Shown here: one piece after another, positions 1 to 12,382 of the stretch | Layout of the letters: every line of letters starts with the position of its first letter | How positions within the stretch are numbered: the first letter of the stretch is position 1 | DNA from: Aphelenchoides besseyi | Lineage: Eukaryota; Nematoda; Chromadorea; Rhabditida; Aphelenchoididae | Reading direction: 5' to 3' | Assembly: GCA_024699855.1 (NCBI GenBank) | Contig: JAMPIQ010000002.1 | Span: 9,176,001-9,240,000 of the forward strand | DNA: 64,000 nucleotides | The notes under the pieces: model-generated | The model's input: the letters and a program-made list of their open reading frames with translations, nothing else | Database searches by the model: none | Told to the model about the DNA's origin: nothing | Program-made: the position numbers and the translations under genes

Positions 1-42
1 ATATTATTTCACATACTGAGGTGTTTTTGAAATTGGTTTCAG

Positions 43-400
43 ATTCACGGAAATTTTTGGGCTCCAACTGAAATGACAATCACGAATCGTGGAGCTGTTG
101 AACACAAAACTTTTTCTTTAGACGATGAACGAATCTTTAATTATCCAAATAGTTCTGCTTTGCGTTTCGAAGCCGATCACGTATACGACTGCATTAAAAA
201 CGGTTCGTTTTTGGAAGGTTGTTTTGAACTTATTATAAAAATATTTAGGACGCACGGAAAGCGAATTAATGACCTTAGAAGCATCGCAGCTTATACATGA
301 AATCGTCGACGAACTACGTCAGATTCATATGAAAATCTCATTTCCACAAGATAAGATGTTCATTTATGATTTAATGCGAACGATGTCGTTAACACAATAA
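43..400 (+). CDS. C-terminal end of a dihydrodiol dehydrogenase-like oxidoreductase (partial)
   Basis: This is the 3' end of a gene that begins outside the window. Two exons are visible, 43-217 and 249-400, separated by a 31-nt GT-AG intron. The peptide contains NSSALRFEADHVYDCIKNG and, after the intron, a segment ending ISFPQDKM. This matches the end of the Gfo/Idh/MocA-type dimeric dihydrodiol dehydrogenase family (DHDH), whose members oxidise trans-dihydrodiols or pentoses with NADP in the cytosol. The NADP-binding fold would be upstream and is not seen. The frame is kept across the intron and the stop is TAA at 398-400. Substrate specificity cannot be judged from this fragment. Confidence 0.75.
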
Positions 401-914
401 ACATTATTGTCGTTAACCTTTCACGCATGCAAATGCTGTTGAGTTGGTTGAATCTGAGAGGTGGACAGCTTGTTTCTAACTTGCAACCATGCCCTTAGGC
501 GCTTTGGATAACCGCGGGGGTCCACTCATGTATTCGTGATCGACATCGGCGTCTGACTTTTCACAACAACTAGAGAACGTTCCTTTGGAAGTGTTTTTTG
601 TCGTCGATTACAAGACTTGTGTTGGAGTTTCAATTAAACAGAACGATTCGTATTTCGCTTTCTTATCATTTCAACCTCAAATTGCGGTCGCACAACAGCA
701 ACCTTGGTTCGCGTTGTTATCACGCGCGTCCTTCTTGCTAACAACGATCGACTGAGGTATAAACTTGATTGGTCACAACGGCGGCAAAAGCAGGTGAAAA
801 CATTCGCGTACCACTTTCATTTTCATTTGCTCAACTTCACGGCGCTAAACGGTTCTAGAGTTCGATCAACTCGTGCGCTTGACTACACGTGCATATTATA
901 CCTACAGTTTTTAG
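401..914. other. Intergenic region with presumed ABCD3 promoter
   Basis: About 500 bases between the dehydrogenase stop and the next start codon. I see no convincing exon. The last bases before the next ATG read TTTTTAG, which resembles a splice acceptor and could be a trans-splice site. Confidence 0.4.
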
Positions 915-3426
915 ATGTCAATTCAATCCAAACTTGCACGTTACTATCTTCTTCTTCGGTATGGTGAACGAAAAACACCGCGCTATTTGTTGGCAGCTCT
1001 CGGTTGTGCTTTGGTTTTGCAAGTTTTTCGAAAACTCTACAAAATGTCACGAAGGAAAAGTAAGATCTGATTCATTCGATTTTCATTAAAATTTAGTCAA
1101 TCGAATAAGTACTGGACAATCGAAACGCAAAAACGCTCTAAACCCAAAGTTTTTTCAAGAGTTTCAAGATTTGCTTAAGATTATGATTCCCGGTTGGTTT
1201 TGTCGTGAGACGGGAATCATTGGTAAGTTCGATTTGCATTAGCCAACACTATTTTACTCTAGGAATTCACTCAATCGTGCTCATTAGTCGTACTTTCTTG
1301 TCGATTTATGTTGCTGCACTTGAAGGACGTATCATCAAAGCAATTGTCCAAACGAATGTCCATCAGTTTTGCTTGCTCATGTCTAAATGGTTTCTGATTG
1401 CAATTCCTGCTACATTGGTCAACTCACTCATTCGTTTCTTTGATTCGTACATTGGATTGGCTCTACGACAGCGTTTAACTCGTCATGCATATGCCAAGTA
1501 CTTCAAAGTAACAGCGAATGATTCAAATTAACAGAAAAACAACGTCAATTTAGAACGATGTTTATTACAAAGTTTCCAACATTGACACCCGATTGTTGAA
1601 CGTCGATCAGTGTTTAACTGAAGACATAACCACTCTTTCAACTCAAGTAGCACACTTGTACTCGCAAATAACCAAACCAATGTTCGATATTGTTCTGATT
1701 AGGTTTGTGAATGTTCGATTGCTGTAAACTATTTATATTTCAGCATCACACTAATTAACTATGCACGTAGACGTGAAGTTGGATCTACGATTATGTTCCC
1801 GATTATACTCGCTATGATTATCGTTTCGGCTACAGCTCAAATACTGAAATCTGTTAGTCCACGGTAAGTACAAATTGACACGAGTGTTCTTAATCGCATT
1901 TAGTTTTGACAATATGGTCGCTCAAGAAGCAGAGTTGAAAGGAAAACTTCGTTTCTTACACTCGCGTGTAATTACGAATAGCGAGGAGATCGCTTTCTAC
2001 CAGGGCCACGATGTAGAGCATGGACTTCTGAAACGGGCATTCCGTGAGCTCACTGGTCACACGTTTGAAATCTACAAAAAACGAATTCCGTACGTAGCTG
2101 TCGAGCAATTTCTGATGAAATACGCGTGGTCGGGAACCGGAATGGCAAGAAATACTTGTAGCAACACAACTAATGTTAACTTCTGTTTAGGCAATGATTG
2201 CAATCCCAATTTTGTTCAGTTACAACACTCGATTTGGTTTGTTAATCATCAGCAATAACGTTAGAACAGCTGGGATGCTTTAGACAACGAACCGGACGGT
2301 GGAGTGAGTGAACGAACTCGTGGATTTGCAACCGCCAAAAATCTTCTCTATTCGTCTGCGGATGCTGCGGAAAGATTGATGATGTCGTACAAAGAAATTA
2401 ACGAACTTGCCGGTTACACTTCCCGAGTACATAAAATGTTCAAAGTCATTGAAGACGCTGCAACGAATCGTTTCGAGCGTCCTGCATTAAACTCTGAAAA
2501 CTTGGCTTTGATGCCGCGAGTTGAACGTTACAACACTTCTCTAATCAACGGTTAGTAGTGTGCGTTTACGACATTAAACCAAAACTATTCAGGAAAAATA
2601 ATAATCACAAGCGGCACGATTGAGACTATCAACGTGCCGATTATTACACCTAATGGCGATGTAATCATCAACAAACTTAACATTAAGGTGCTTCAACTTT
2701 GTGAAAACAACCACTGATGTTTCTTTATTCATTAGATCGAACCGGGAACTCATGTTTTCATTACCGGGCCAAATGGATGCGGGAAATCGTCACTGTTTCG
2801 AGTGCTGGGCGACTTGTGGCCGGTTTATGAAGGTACTTTAAAAAGACCACCACGAAGACAAATGTTCTACATTCCTCAACGTCCGTACATGATACCTGGA
2901 ACATTGCGAGATCAGGTTTGTAATCTTGATTCCTTTATTGCTTTGTTGTGCAATATAAGTTTAGATTCTTTATCCAGATGGACTAGAGACAATGGAGAGT
3001 AGAAATCTGTTTGATGCAGATTTGCTTCGTATTCTTGACACTGTTCATTTGTCACACATAGTCGAAAGAGAAGGCGGTTTAGATGCGCAGTGCGATTGGA
3101 TGGATGTTCTTTCTGGTGGAGAGAAGCAGAGGCTGGGTATGGCACGTGTTCTTTATCATCGTCCACTCTTCGCTCTTCTTGATGAATGCACATCAGCTGT
3201 CTCGATTGATGTTGAAGGGAACATCTACAATGCGATCAAAAGTTGTGGCGTAACTCTATTGACCATTAGTCATCGGCCATCACTTTGGTAAGTGCGCAGT
3301 CGGAAAGTCAGTCAACCAGCTGCTCGTTTCAGGCACTTTCATTCCCATCTGCTCAAGTACGACGGCAACGGCGGCTATTCGTTTGGGCCGATGAAAAGCG
3401 AAGATTTGCCAAATTCGATACATTGA
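915..3426 (+). CDS. Peroxisomal ABC half transporter, ABCD3/PMP70 type
   Basis: ABCD half transporters dimerise in the peroxisomal membrane and import fatty acyl-CoAs or branched acyl-CoAs for beta-oxidation. The start at 915 gives [20 protein letters not shown], a basic N-terminus; the first exon ends near 1059. The transmembrane half follows (1100-2260) and contains [10 protein letters not shown], matching the [10 protein letters not shown] of mammalian PMP70. The nucleotide-binding domain has a Walker [10 protein letters not shown] (about 2767), a Q-loop YIPQRPYM, the signature LSGGEKQR (about 3110) and a Walker B ending LLDECTSA. The C-terminus is spliced at about 3290/3330 and ends [13 protein letters not shown] at 3426. 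All catalytic motifs are present, so the gene looks functional. Introns are short, about 30-50 nt. Confidence 0.92.
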
Positions 3427-5583
3427 CATACTTTCTATTCGATTTTTTCTCGAACTCCCGCTGCAATTTCAGAAGTTGTTTTGTTGCGTGTATTTGTGTA
3501 AAACTGATAAATTTTACAAACAAAATTGTCTGTTGAATAACCTCGTTAGACATTAACACAATGGCCTATATGGTGTTATTGGAGCCACAACTGAATTCAA
3601 TCGATTTCTGTGCATGTAAAGTAAACTTCGTGTGTTTGCATCGCAGAAGAGGCGACTTTAAAGTTCAGGAAAGACATAAAAGTGTGTTTCTCGCGCTCAG
3701 TGTCATTGATGAAAAGTGTTGTCCTCGAAAACAACATTAGTGAATTGGAATGGGCGTACAAATGCTAAGTTTGGGGCCTTGAGAAAACGTCGTCTGTTTC
3801 CCGTGACTCACGATCAAACAGACCGAACGCTCTGCCTCAACTTGAACGTAAGCACTGACCTTGTGGATCGTCGAGGAATTTTTGCGTTTAGTCACTTTCA
3901 CGATCGATAAAAAAGTTCTGTGAATCGCTTTCTTCTTACGAATTTGAACGGCAACAATCGAACGTGCTAATTGCTCTCTAGTCATCACTCTATTTGTCTT
4001 TCAAATTGAACTTATATCTTAGGTTATTTGAAGGACAAAACAATACTTTGTCGGTATCCAAACATCTTGAAAGTTTTTTCTCGACTAAAATTTCTGCTAA
4101 TTATCCAAACAGTCTATCCACCATTCAAAAGTTTTTGTGTATTCTGCAAACAGTTGATTGAGTGAATTAGTCGCATTCGAATTGCAACATCTGTGAATTC
4201 AGTTTCGGTCAATTACTGGAAAAGGGTTCGCAAACAGACCGCAACAGCTTTGTCGTATATCCGGTCGTCCTATTCACGCGCTTTTTGTTCGCATTCAACA
4301 CCTGCCGTGTGCTTCGAGAACCCTCGTTTTTTAGCCGCGTTGATCTCGATCTCATCTTTTGTTGTCTTCAGTTCCGATTCTTTTATCCTAATTGCTTCTG
4401 GGGTCATCGCGTGACCGCAATTTCACGGATGAATCATTCATGCGACCGTTGAAACGCTATGAATTCGCGTTTAAATGTTGAGTTTGAACTGTCAAACGCG
4501 CTGTCTCCGATTGAGAAGTGAGGACTTTTCGTGCGCTCGTTTGCTTCACCTATTGCTAACCTGCGAGACTTCATTTTTTCTTCTGCGGTTCCGAGAGCTC
4601 AACAACGCGTTTTCTTGACAAGCGCATCGATAATTGTTTCAACGGTTTGATGTTGTTGAGCACGACTTTCCGACGTTTCGTTGTGGTCTAGAGGTAAAAG
4701 TCAAAGCAGAAAGAGGAAGAACGATGGAAGAGGCAAAAGACGGAGACCGAGTCTATTGGCCATCGGAGAAAGGCGAGTGACAGCATGTGACGTTTAATTT
4801 CTTTCGTCTTTCCGTTCGAAATCCCTCTTGAAACGTTTTTTTCTTTTCGTTCAATCTGTTCGTCCATTGACCTCAACTATCAGATTTTGATTGCGATATT
4901 TTCGGTGTATGACAGCCCACGAAGATTTCGGGGGACTTTTTGTTCAATCAGATTGAGAAGTGACGTGATCCATGGATTTCCATTGCGTTTGATACCAAGA
5001 CCGATGTTGAGTTCGGGAACATTTGTGGCGTTTATATAAGAAACAGCCCTAATGTCTATTTTCGTACTTGACGTCCACGAATCTATGCGCATAAATCTCA
5101 TCGAAAGGATGAGCAAACTAACCGTATTCCCGCACTTTTGCTCATTTATTAGACGTGTCTATTTTGCACTCTTCCATTTCTGTGGATGGTTTAGTATTCC
5201 ATTTTTGGCCGTTATCTTTCTCTTCTTATCCACTGACCGGACGTCTCGGATTGTCTCTGACTTTTCAACTCTGTTAGAACCAACATTTCTGCTTTCCGTT
5301 TGTCCAATAACACGCACATCACGATGTGATTGTAAATGGACGCGTTTTTCTTACACTCGCTGTTTATTTCGACAAAGCGTTTTGGTTTTATAGTCACAGG
5401 CAACATACGCGTTGAAATCATTTGACAACTGTAAACGGTTTCTAAAACGATATTCTTGTATAACAACTACAGGAAATAGTTGTCGATTGGTTTTTTGAGC
5501 TCGTTTCCGTTTCAAGAGATGTTAATTATTTTCGTGTTGTTCGATTGTTTTTACCTTCAGATTTTCCATTTAGAGAACTCATA
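3427..5583. other. Intergenic region, 2.2 kb, no supported gene
   Basis: No exon chain with good splice signals and recognisable protein was found. A minus-strand open stretch at 4880-5116 contains the phrase NVPELNIGLGIKRNGNPW, which looks protein-like. I could not extend it with plausible exons or assign it to a family, so it may be a decayed fragment or chance. Confidence 0.4.
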
Positions 5584-5917
5584 ATGAACGTGCTAATTGT
5601 GACGTTTGGTTGTTTGTGTTTGTTGCCGTTCCTAAGTGCGAATGACAAGTTTTTCGATCTATCGCTCAAGGATTCAGCTCCAGTTTGTGTTGGTGCGTTT
5701 ACACGTTAGTTGATACCTCTAATTCGAACATTTAGGAAAAATATGCGACAGCTCGAATGCCTTCTTTTATTATTCTTGTTGTGGACAGGTCTTAAACGAC
5801 TGTTGCTTTCACTTGCAACAATGGGTTCTGATCACGTTCGTCATTATCGGTATTCTGTCCGTGCTGTCGTTCGCCATAGGATTAATCAAATGCCTGTGTT
5901 GTTGTAATGATCGATAA
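5584..5917 (+). CDS. Small six-cysteine single-pass membrane protein (STMC6/Shisa-like)
   Basis: Two exons, 5584-5692 and 5736-5917, are joined by a 43-nt GT-AG intron and give 96 residues. A signal peptide (MNVLIVTFGCLCLLPFLSAN) is followed by a short ectodomain with exactly six cysteines in the order C, C, CC, CC (CVGKIC ... YYSCCG ... DCC). Next come one membrane span of about 20 residues (WVLITFVIIGILSVLSFAIG) and a Cys-rich juxtamembrane tail, CLCCCNDR. This architecture is that of the STMC6 superfamily (Shisa, CYYR1, VOPP1, WBP1), which act in membrane trafficking and receptor maturation. The specific member and the role are unknown. A TTTAG lies just before the start codon (5568-5572) and could be a trans-splice acceptor. 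Confidence 0.7.
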
Positions 5918-7627
5918 ACCGCTTGACCTCAAACCCGCCTTTGAATTTATTGTATTTGCTTTAACATAATTGTTTTCTACTGCTTTCTTGTATTCAATCT
6001 ATCAGTTAAAAATTCAAGACCGTCGCTTCACAAAAACCATTCATTTTGCGCCTCGTTCTTCAGGATGTTTTGTATTGCAGATTTTGTACACGAGCAAGTT
6101 ATCTAATGATCCTCTGCTGCTCTCTATCTTTTAATTCGATCGACATTAGTAGCTAGAAAGTGGCCTTTTCCGGAACTGTTTCAATCGAATTCCTTTGCTT
6201 CGTTGCACAGAAAATGCCAAAGAAACTGACTTTGTCGATTCTTTGTTATACGCCTTATTCTCGTGTAATCGCCTAAGCCTTGGACGACAGATATTGAAAA
6301 CAAATGATTCGTTTGTTTTTGGCTTTTGCTCATCTATAGATCTTGAATTCACTTTTCAATTGTGTAAATAAACAAATTTATCGACACAGTAGAACGCTGA
6401 TTTGTTGGCTAATTGTGTGTTGAAGAAATTAAGATCATTTAGTTTATGTTGGAAACACCACAGATGCTCGTTTTTTCGATGAGTGATCTAAATAGCAATG
6501 GAAATCTTGTTATCACTTATCAAAGGAAATCTACGGAACTAAAACCCACGACGAAATTGGCTTTTGCAGAATCCGCTCCCATCAGAAATCAGCGTCGTTG
6601 ATTGACGTTCACTTGAGAAGCGGACATCAAGCACGTCGTCAACTTCTTTTCACGGCGCTTCATCCGCGCGCCGTGGGTGTTTTTTGTCGCAAAGCTTACG
6701 ATTAGCTTTCATCTAAACGACCCGAATGCAAGTTTTGCTTGCAACCGTTGAAACGCTTTTCCGTCACTTGTCATGACAGTTGAAACCGACATTGTTTCTG
6801 TTCAACTGCCGTGTCGTGAAAATCTCGTGATTTGAACGTTAACCATCGCAATGATTTAATTTAACTTCAAATTCTTTTTGTTGTTCTCCAAAAAACTAAA
6901 CTCCTTCATTTACACCTTAAGTTAACGGTTCAAGAAGTTTATTCGCTTTCTTCGATGCTCATAAACAAGTTTTGTTGTCGGAACTACGAGATGCGCTTTT
7001 GGCTGTTGCAATTCATTACTCGGCAACTAACGACCTTGTCATTCTGGATGAGAACAAAACTTTTCCATCGTACTTTTTTCACTCATATCTATGTATCCAC
7101 TTGACTTCATCGATTCTCTTTCAGTATCCCATCGTGTTTTTCACTTATGCAGCAACAGTTTTTTCCGTAACTATCAATCATAACACGGATGTCGGTGGTT
7201 GAAGTTTAACAATGCAAAAACGTGAATCGTTTCTGATTCCAAAACTCTGACAATTTCGACGCGTAACTCGGCTTGATGCACGATGATGGGCTTTGAGCGG
7301 TTTGTTCGTCCCGCTTAGCACGCTCAAAAGTCATCAGTTGTGGTCGCGCGGTGTTGCGTGATGTGCGCAGTAAAACCGTATGTCGATGGAAACGCGAATT
7401 TTACCCTTCCAATGATTATAACAATATGAACTGGTTTAGAGAACCTAGTCGTAAATAGCGCCGCAAATTCTTTTTCTTTGCATTATCACGTTTATATGTT
7501 TAAACCAATAATCATGCCGTTGACGACCACTTGGTTCTTGTAATCAAAATTTTAATAATTTTTACTGTTATTTCAGGGTTTAAGGAATTGTAGAGTTGAA
7601 AATTCCTTGGGTATCAATGTTTTGCTC
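5918..7627. other. Intergenic region, 1.7 kb, no supported gene
   Basis: Only short ORFs without splice-compatible extension or recognisable motifs are present. It probably holds the 3' flank of the small membrane-protein gene and the promoter of the receptor gene. Confidence 0.4.
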
Positions 7628-10600
7628 ATGAACTTTTTATCATATTTCTCGGTTGTTTCCTATGGTCGTTTTCTTTTCGCCTTATACCTGTTTCTCTGTG
7701 TCTTTCCGACCGTCTCAAATGCAAACAAATGCGCCGTGTTTGACGCCTTCAAGGTGCTACCAGAAAATGTGACCGTACGTTTGAAAGAAGATGTGAATCG
7801 TTTTCTAAATTTTCATTCAGTCGTTTGTTGGCGGGGCATTTGCTTTACATGCCACAGACTGCAATGAATTACTCTGGGATTCGGTTCAAGAAATTGTTGC
7901 ACTGCAGTGGGTTTTAAGTCATTGGAATGCTGCTCAAAAGGTTGCAACATCACAAATCGGTATTTGGAAAACACAAGTCAGCTCATTGGCTTGCAATTTA
8001 CAGGTCTCTACGTAGGTGATAGTTGTTCGCGACCGAAAGAAGCGGTTTTACAATCGTTACGTTATCTGGACTTTGTCGACTTCTATGAACCAAAAGAATG
8101 TGCAAAGAAGGAAAAAAACGGATCACTTATTGGGATCTTGTCACCGAAAGATCGGGCTTCTGCTGTTGCATTATCAGGCATATTGCAATCAACGACGAAT
8201 ATCATGGTTGGAGCTTATACAACTGCTTCTGCTGAGGCGTTGATTCAACATACGAATGGGCGAATTTTGGTTACCGTACCGCTTATCGAAGACTACATCG
8301 CCTCATTTTCGGCTCTTATGACAGCAATGGAATCTGATTTATTGATTGTAGTTACTTGTGAGGAAAAGAGTTCTTATCTCGATTTGGTGTTGAAATATCT
8401 AAAAGATCAACAGTTGCATGTTAGCGAAGTTATCTCGCTTCAACACAACATGCTTGTCGACGTATTGTCTGGAACTGATTCACATATTCTTCTTTATCTT
8501 CCTTGTGAAAATTCGGTTAGTTTCTGCGGGAATTGATGAGTTAAATGCTGAATTTTGAAGGTCGAGGAATTTCAAACAACCGAACTTAATCGAGGGCCAA
8601 AACTCGTTGTTACAATTGGAATTCATGATTCTGATGTTCATTTTCCATATCGAATAACTGGAAGTCAAGTGCGTTATAAGCGTCAATCATCTGCAACCGG
8701 TCTATTTAGGAAATCATCATTCGACAAATACGCACAGATCTGCCAAGATTCAAACCTTATATGCTGGACTTATTGCTCAAAAATTACCAAACATACGCAC
8801 TGTTTCTGAACTCAATTCAAAAGCTAATGAACTGCTCGTTTGCCAGTAAAACCTGCCCAACAGTTGACATGCAATCGTTGAGTGGTGTCTATCAACAAAC
8901 ACGTTACGTCGATGCGGTCGTTCGTGTTGCGTATTCATTTGCAGTTGCTGCCCGATTTGTCGATGCTGATCCTCGTTTGAAGGAACTTTGCAATTCTGTA
9001 TCACGAGAGTGCTTAGATGGAATCTTCATGCAACTCACTTCTATGCGTTTTGTGCACGAAAAACGAGGTCCATTGGAATTGGCTAATGAAGAATTGGGTT
9101 TCTTCCCAAAATCCTCATCTGTAGTACAAAGTATTGGCCTGCGATTGGAAGCGGTTATGGGTGGTTCTGAAGAAATCTTTATGTACATCATTGCTCGTGA
9201 ACCAAAACTGATTTCCAAAGGATTGCCGGTCGAACTACGACCAATTCGTTCAATCTGTCAACCATATCATAGTTTTTGTGGTAATTGTGAAAGAAGTGTA
9301 TTGGTTGATCACAACGTAAGATTCATCGAATGTTCACAATATCGTTGTAATTTGCAGCGCGTTTTTCTCAATCGTCAACAAGTTAGTAACTTCTATGTAG
9401 CCGGATTGTTCGACTTGCACAGCGAAAACTGCGAAGAAGTTAATCAAAATGCTATCATTAGCGCACTTGCTTTTACTCATACGGTAAGTCGAAAGTCATA
9501 TAGTAATGTTGAATCATTTGTAGATGAACACAATGGTTGAAAGATATCCAAACTTGTCATTAAGACCAATGAAAGATTACAGCGCCATTGTGGTCGATAG
9601 TTGTTCGGAAACTTTTCGGTCACGGCGTTTTACGGTTGAATCAGAAACACAATGCATGAAATTACCACTTAACGAATACAATGTTTCAATACCCGCAGGA
9701 ACAGTTTTGGGTAAGAATTGTGCACGTCTTAAATCATTCAAAGCATTAAAGGATACGTGTCGTCATTAAGCACGGAAGAGCGTCAGACCGAACACATTGC
9801 TTTGTTACGTGGAATGCGGATTCCAGCCATTTCAATGAATTCGAATTTCGTGTCAAATCAACGTAAAGGTGTTTTGGGTCTTCAAGCAAAATCGTCACAA
9901 ATTGCTCAGGCTGTTGCCGAGTTTCTTCTTTCAATGCGTTGGGATTACATTTCTGTTATTGTTAGTGCTGATGATTTGCGTTCACGAGCTACTTTTGATG
10001 AATTTGCATCCATGTCTTCCGAATATGATCTTTGTATCGGTTCGGTTCTTTTTTATTCACCACAAAATCGAACTCGTTTGAATGGACTTCAAACCACCAA
10101 TGTTACAGTCTTCTTTACGACTCCAGAACATGCAGCGGAATATGTGAACACACGATTGCGTTTTGATTATGAAAGCAATGGACACGTGAACGTGATGGTT
10201 GGTGAGGCGCAGGACTTCTATCTTTTCGATCTAAACAACATGTTCCAACACGCTGGAACCGTAGCAATCAAGATGAAAGATGTTTTGCCATACAATTTTA
10301 AGGTTTTTTTCTCAAATCAACGAATGTCTTCACGAGAATATTTTTCAGCAATTCTTAAGCAATGTCACGCCCTTGACGTTGCCTGAGCCCTGGTTTTGGG
10401 AGTTTGTTGAGCGTCGATGGAGATGCGCTTTGTCGTTACAAAATCGTGCTCGTTACGAAGGTCGAATGTGCACCGGGGACGAGCTTTTGAATATCATCGA
10501 ATTGGGTCGAATGACTGAAATCGGCTACTTGATACGTGGATTCGAAAGGATGCTTATTGGTTTGGATGCTGCATTTCGCAAAGCCTGTGGTTCTGATACT

Positions 10601-12257
10601 CGAGATTTTTGTTCCGAATTTCTTGAAAACGGAAGAAAATTGTTACGAGATGAATTGGATGCTGAAAGGTTTAAGGTCGAGTTTGAAGTGGACGAATTCC
10701 TGCCATTAGATCATCACGGTATGTAAAGATGTTCAGCTTAATTTACTCACATGTAATTTAAAGGCAATTTGGGTTATCGAAAAATTGGCAACTATACAGT
10801 TGAAGGCAAATACAATGAAATCGATGAATATCGTCATTATGTTGGTGGAAATCTTAAGAGTGATTTTCAACTCACGTCGAACTGTGTGGCACCGCTTTGT
10901 GTCTGCAACAAACAACTTGTACGTAGCGGAAACAAACGCTCTTCATCATCTAATTCAAAACTATTACGTGGACAACAGGGTGGTATACGATGGTTTTATG
11001 CTGTACGTTAAAAACTCAATAAGCGTATTGAACCTTTTGTTGCAGCCCACATCCATGTTATTGAAGTTGGAAGAGACAATGTTGAATTATGTTTTGCTCG
11101 GTTCCACTGCAACGGTCATATCTGTTGCAGTTATAACCTTGTTGCTTATTATATATAAAGTATATACACGTGTAATCAAAGGCAATCAATCGCTAGGAAT
11201 CCTGTCGTTGATTGGAATTATCGCCCTTAATCTCACTGCCTGTTTGCATATTTTGGATGGCGCTGAAGAAGTAAGTGTTAGATAAGACTATAGAAGGAAA
11301 TGGCGAATATTTAAGATCACAAATTTGCGTCTATTACTTAGTGATATGGGACATTGTACTTGCTTTGGCGTGATCTTCATTAAAGCAATTCGTTTGCGCA
11401 ATGCTGAAGATTTGTGTAGCGAACGGAAGACATCAAACATTGGTTATTTTAATTACGTATTATTGATGTTTTTTGTTCTTGCCGTTCAAATAGCAATTCA
11501 TTTACAGTAAGCCTACGTTTGATAAAACAGTTTTACTTGCTAAATTTCAGTCAAATCGATACCGTTGCACTTCAAGAAGTCTATGCTCAAGCCTATATTG
11601 CTATTCTGCTACTTTTTGCTTTGTGGATCAATGTCAAGAACCGCGAGATACGTCGAAATTACAAAGAATCGAAATGGCTTTTTATTGCTAATTTAATGGC
11701 ACTTGCACTCTACGCTTCGTGGGCCGTGATCAGATCACTTGTCGATCACTCTTCGATTGTAAGTCAGAAACCTAAAATTCATATTTGTGAAAGCGTATGT
11801 TTAGCGTTATGTCGACATAGTGGAATTGAATCTGATGGGTCTTTTGCTGCTAACTTTTCTCTTCGGCCCTAAAATTTACATTCTGCTGTTGTACGAACCC
11901 TTTGTTGTTGAAAGATGTACGACTCCAATGAAACAACAAATCAACGAAGATGACTTGTTTGGATGTCGTAAGTTATTGTCAATAGCATTTGAGTAGCATC
12001 GATTGTAGATTCTCCCGATATTTCGACTCACACAAATGCCAGTCGAAAAGGTTCGCTATCCGCACATCGCAGTGGCTCGACAGTTACGGCTGATGAAGTG
12101 AGTAATTTAAAACTCAAGATAAACAAGAAGACTTATTATTTAGTTTCCTGTACTCAAAACTGTCCTACGAAAACGCGATCAACATGCCCCAATCGACAAA
12201 CATCTCCGAGCATCTCATTTATCTGATCGGCACTCAAGCAGCAGCAACTGTAGCTAA
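7628..12257 (+). CDS. Class C GPCR (mGluR-like) with two tandem Venus flytrap domains
   Basis: My model has 15 exons: 7628-7774, 7821-7959, 8004-8515, 8561-8668, 8710-9483, 9524-9710, 9752-10302, 10349-10718, 10764-11002, 11046-11270, 11316-11506, 11551-11758, 11805-11967, 12009-12097 and 12144-12257. The sum is 4017 nt, or 1338 residues, with the frame kept at each junction. A signal peptide is followed by a first periplasmic-binding-protein-like lobe pair (about residues 50-500; IGLYVGDSCSRPKEA, YVDAVVRVAYSFA). A second one follows at about 520-960 (FYVAGLFDLHSENCEE, VVDSCSETF, WFWEFVERRW). Seven membrane spans lie from about 1020 to 1270 and end in PKIYILLLYEP, the class C TM7 signature. 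The usual nine-cysteine linker domain before TM1 is missing. The cytoplasmic tail is Ser-rich. This is probably a neuronal metabotropic receptor; the ligand is unknown. Confidence 0.85.
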
Positions 12258-12382
12258 TCAAATGGACTTAATTCTTGCAAAAGATCACATCGAGCTTTCA
12301 ATTTTCTCAGAATACTGCCGTTAGGTCCTATAGCTAAAGACATAAAGAGTTTTAATTTTTAAGCCCACGACTAGCTTTAAAC

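Noticed and set aside
704..967. Open frame starting upstream of the ABCD3 start codon
   Set aside because: It starts from a non-ATG codon, is in a different frame from the transporter exon that overlaps it (915-1059), and has no motif.
4880..5116. Minus-strand frame with protein-like phrases
   Set aside because: It could not be extended by splice sites in either direction, and no family was recognised. The neighbouring frame is equally protein-like, so chance cannot be excluded.
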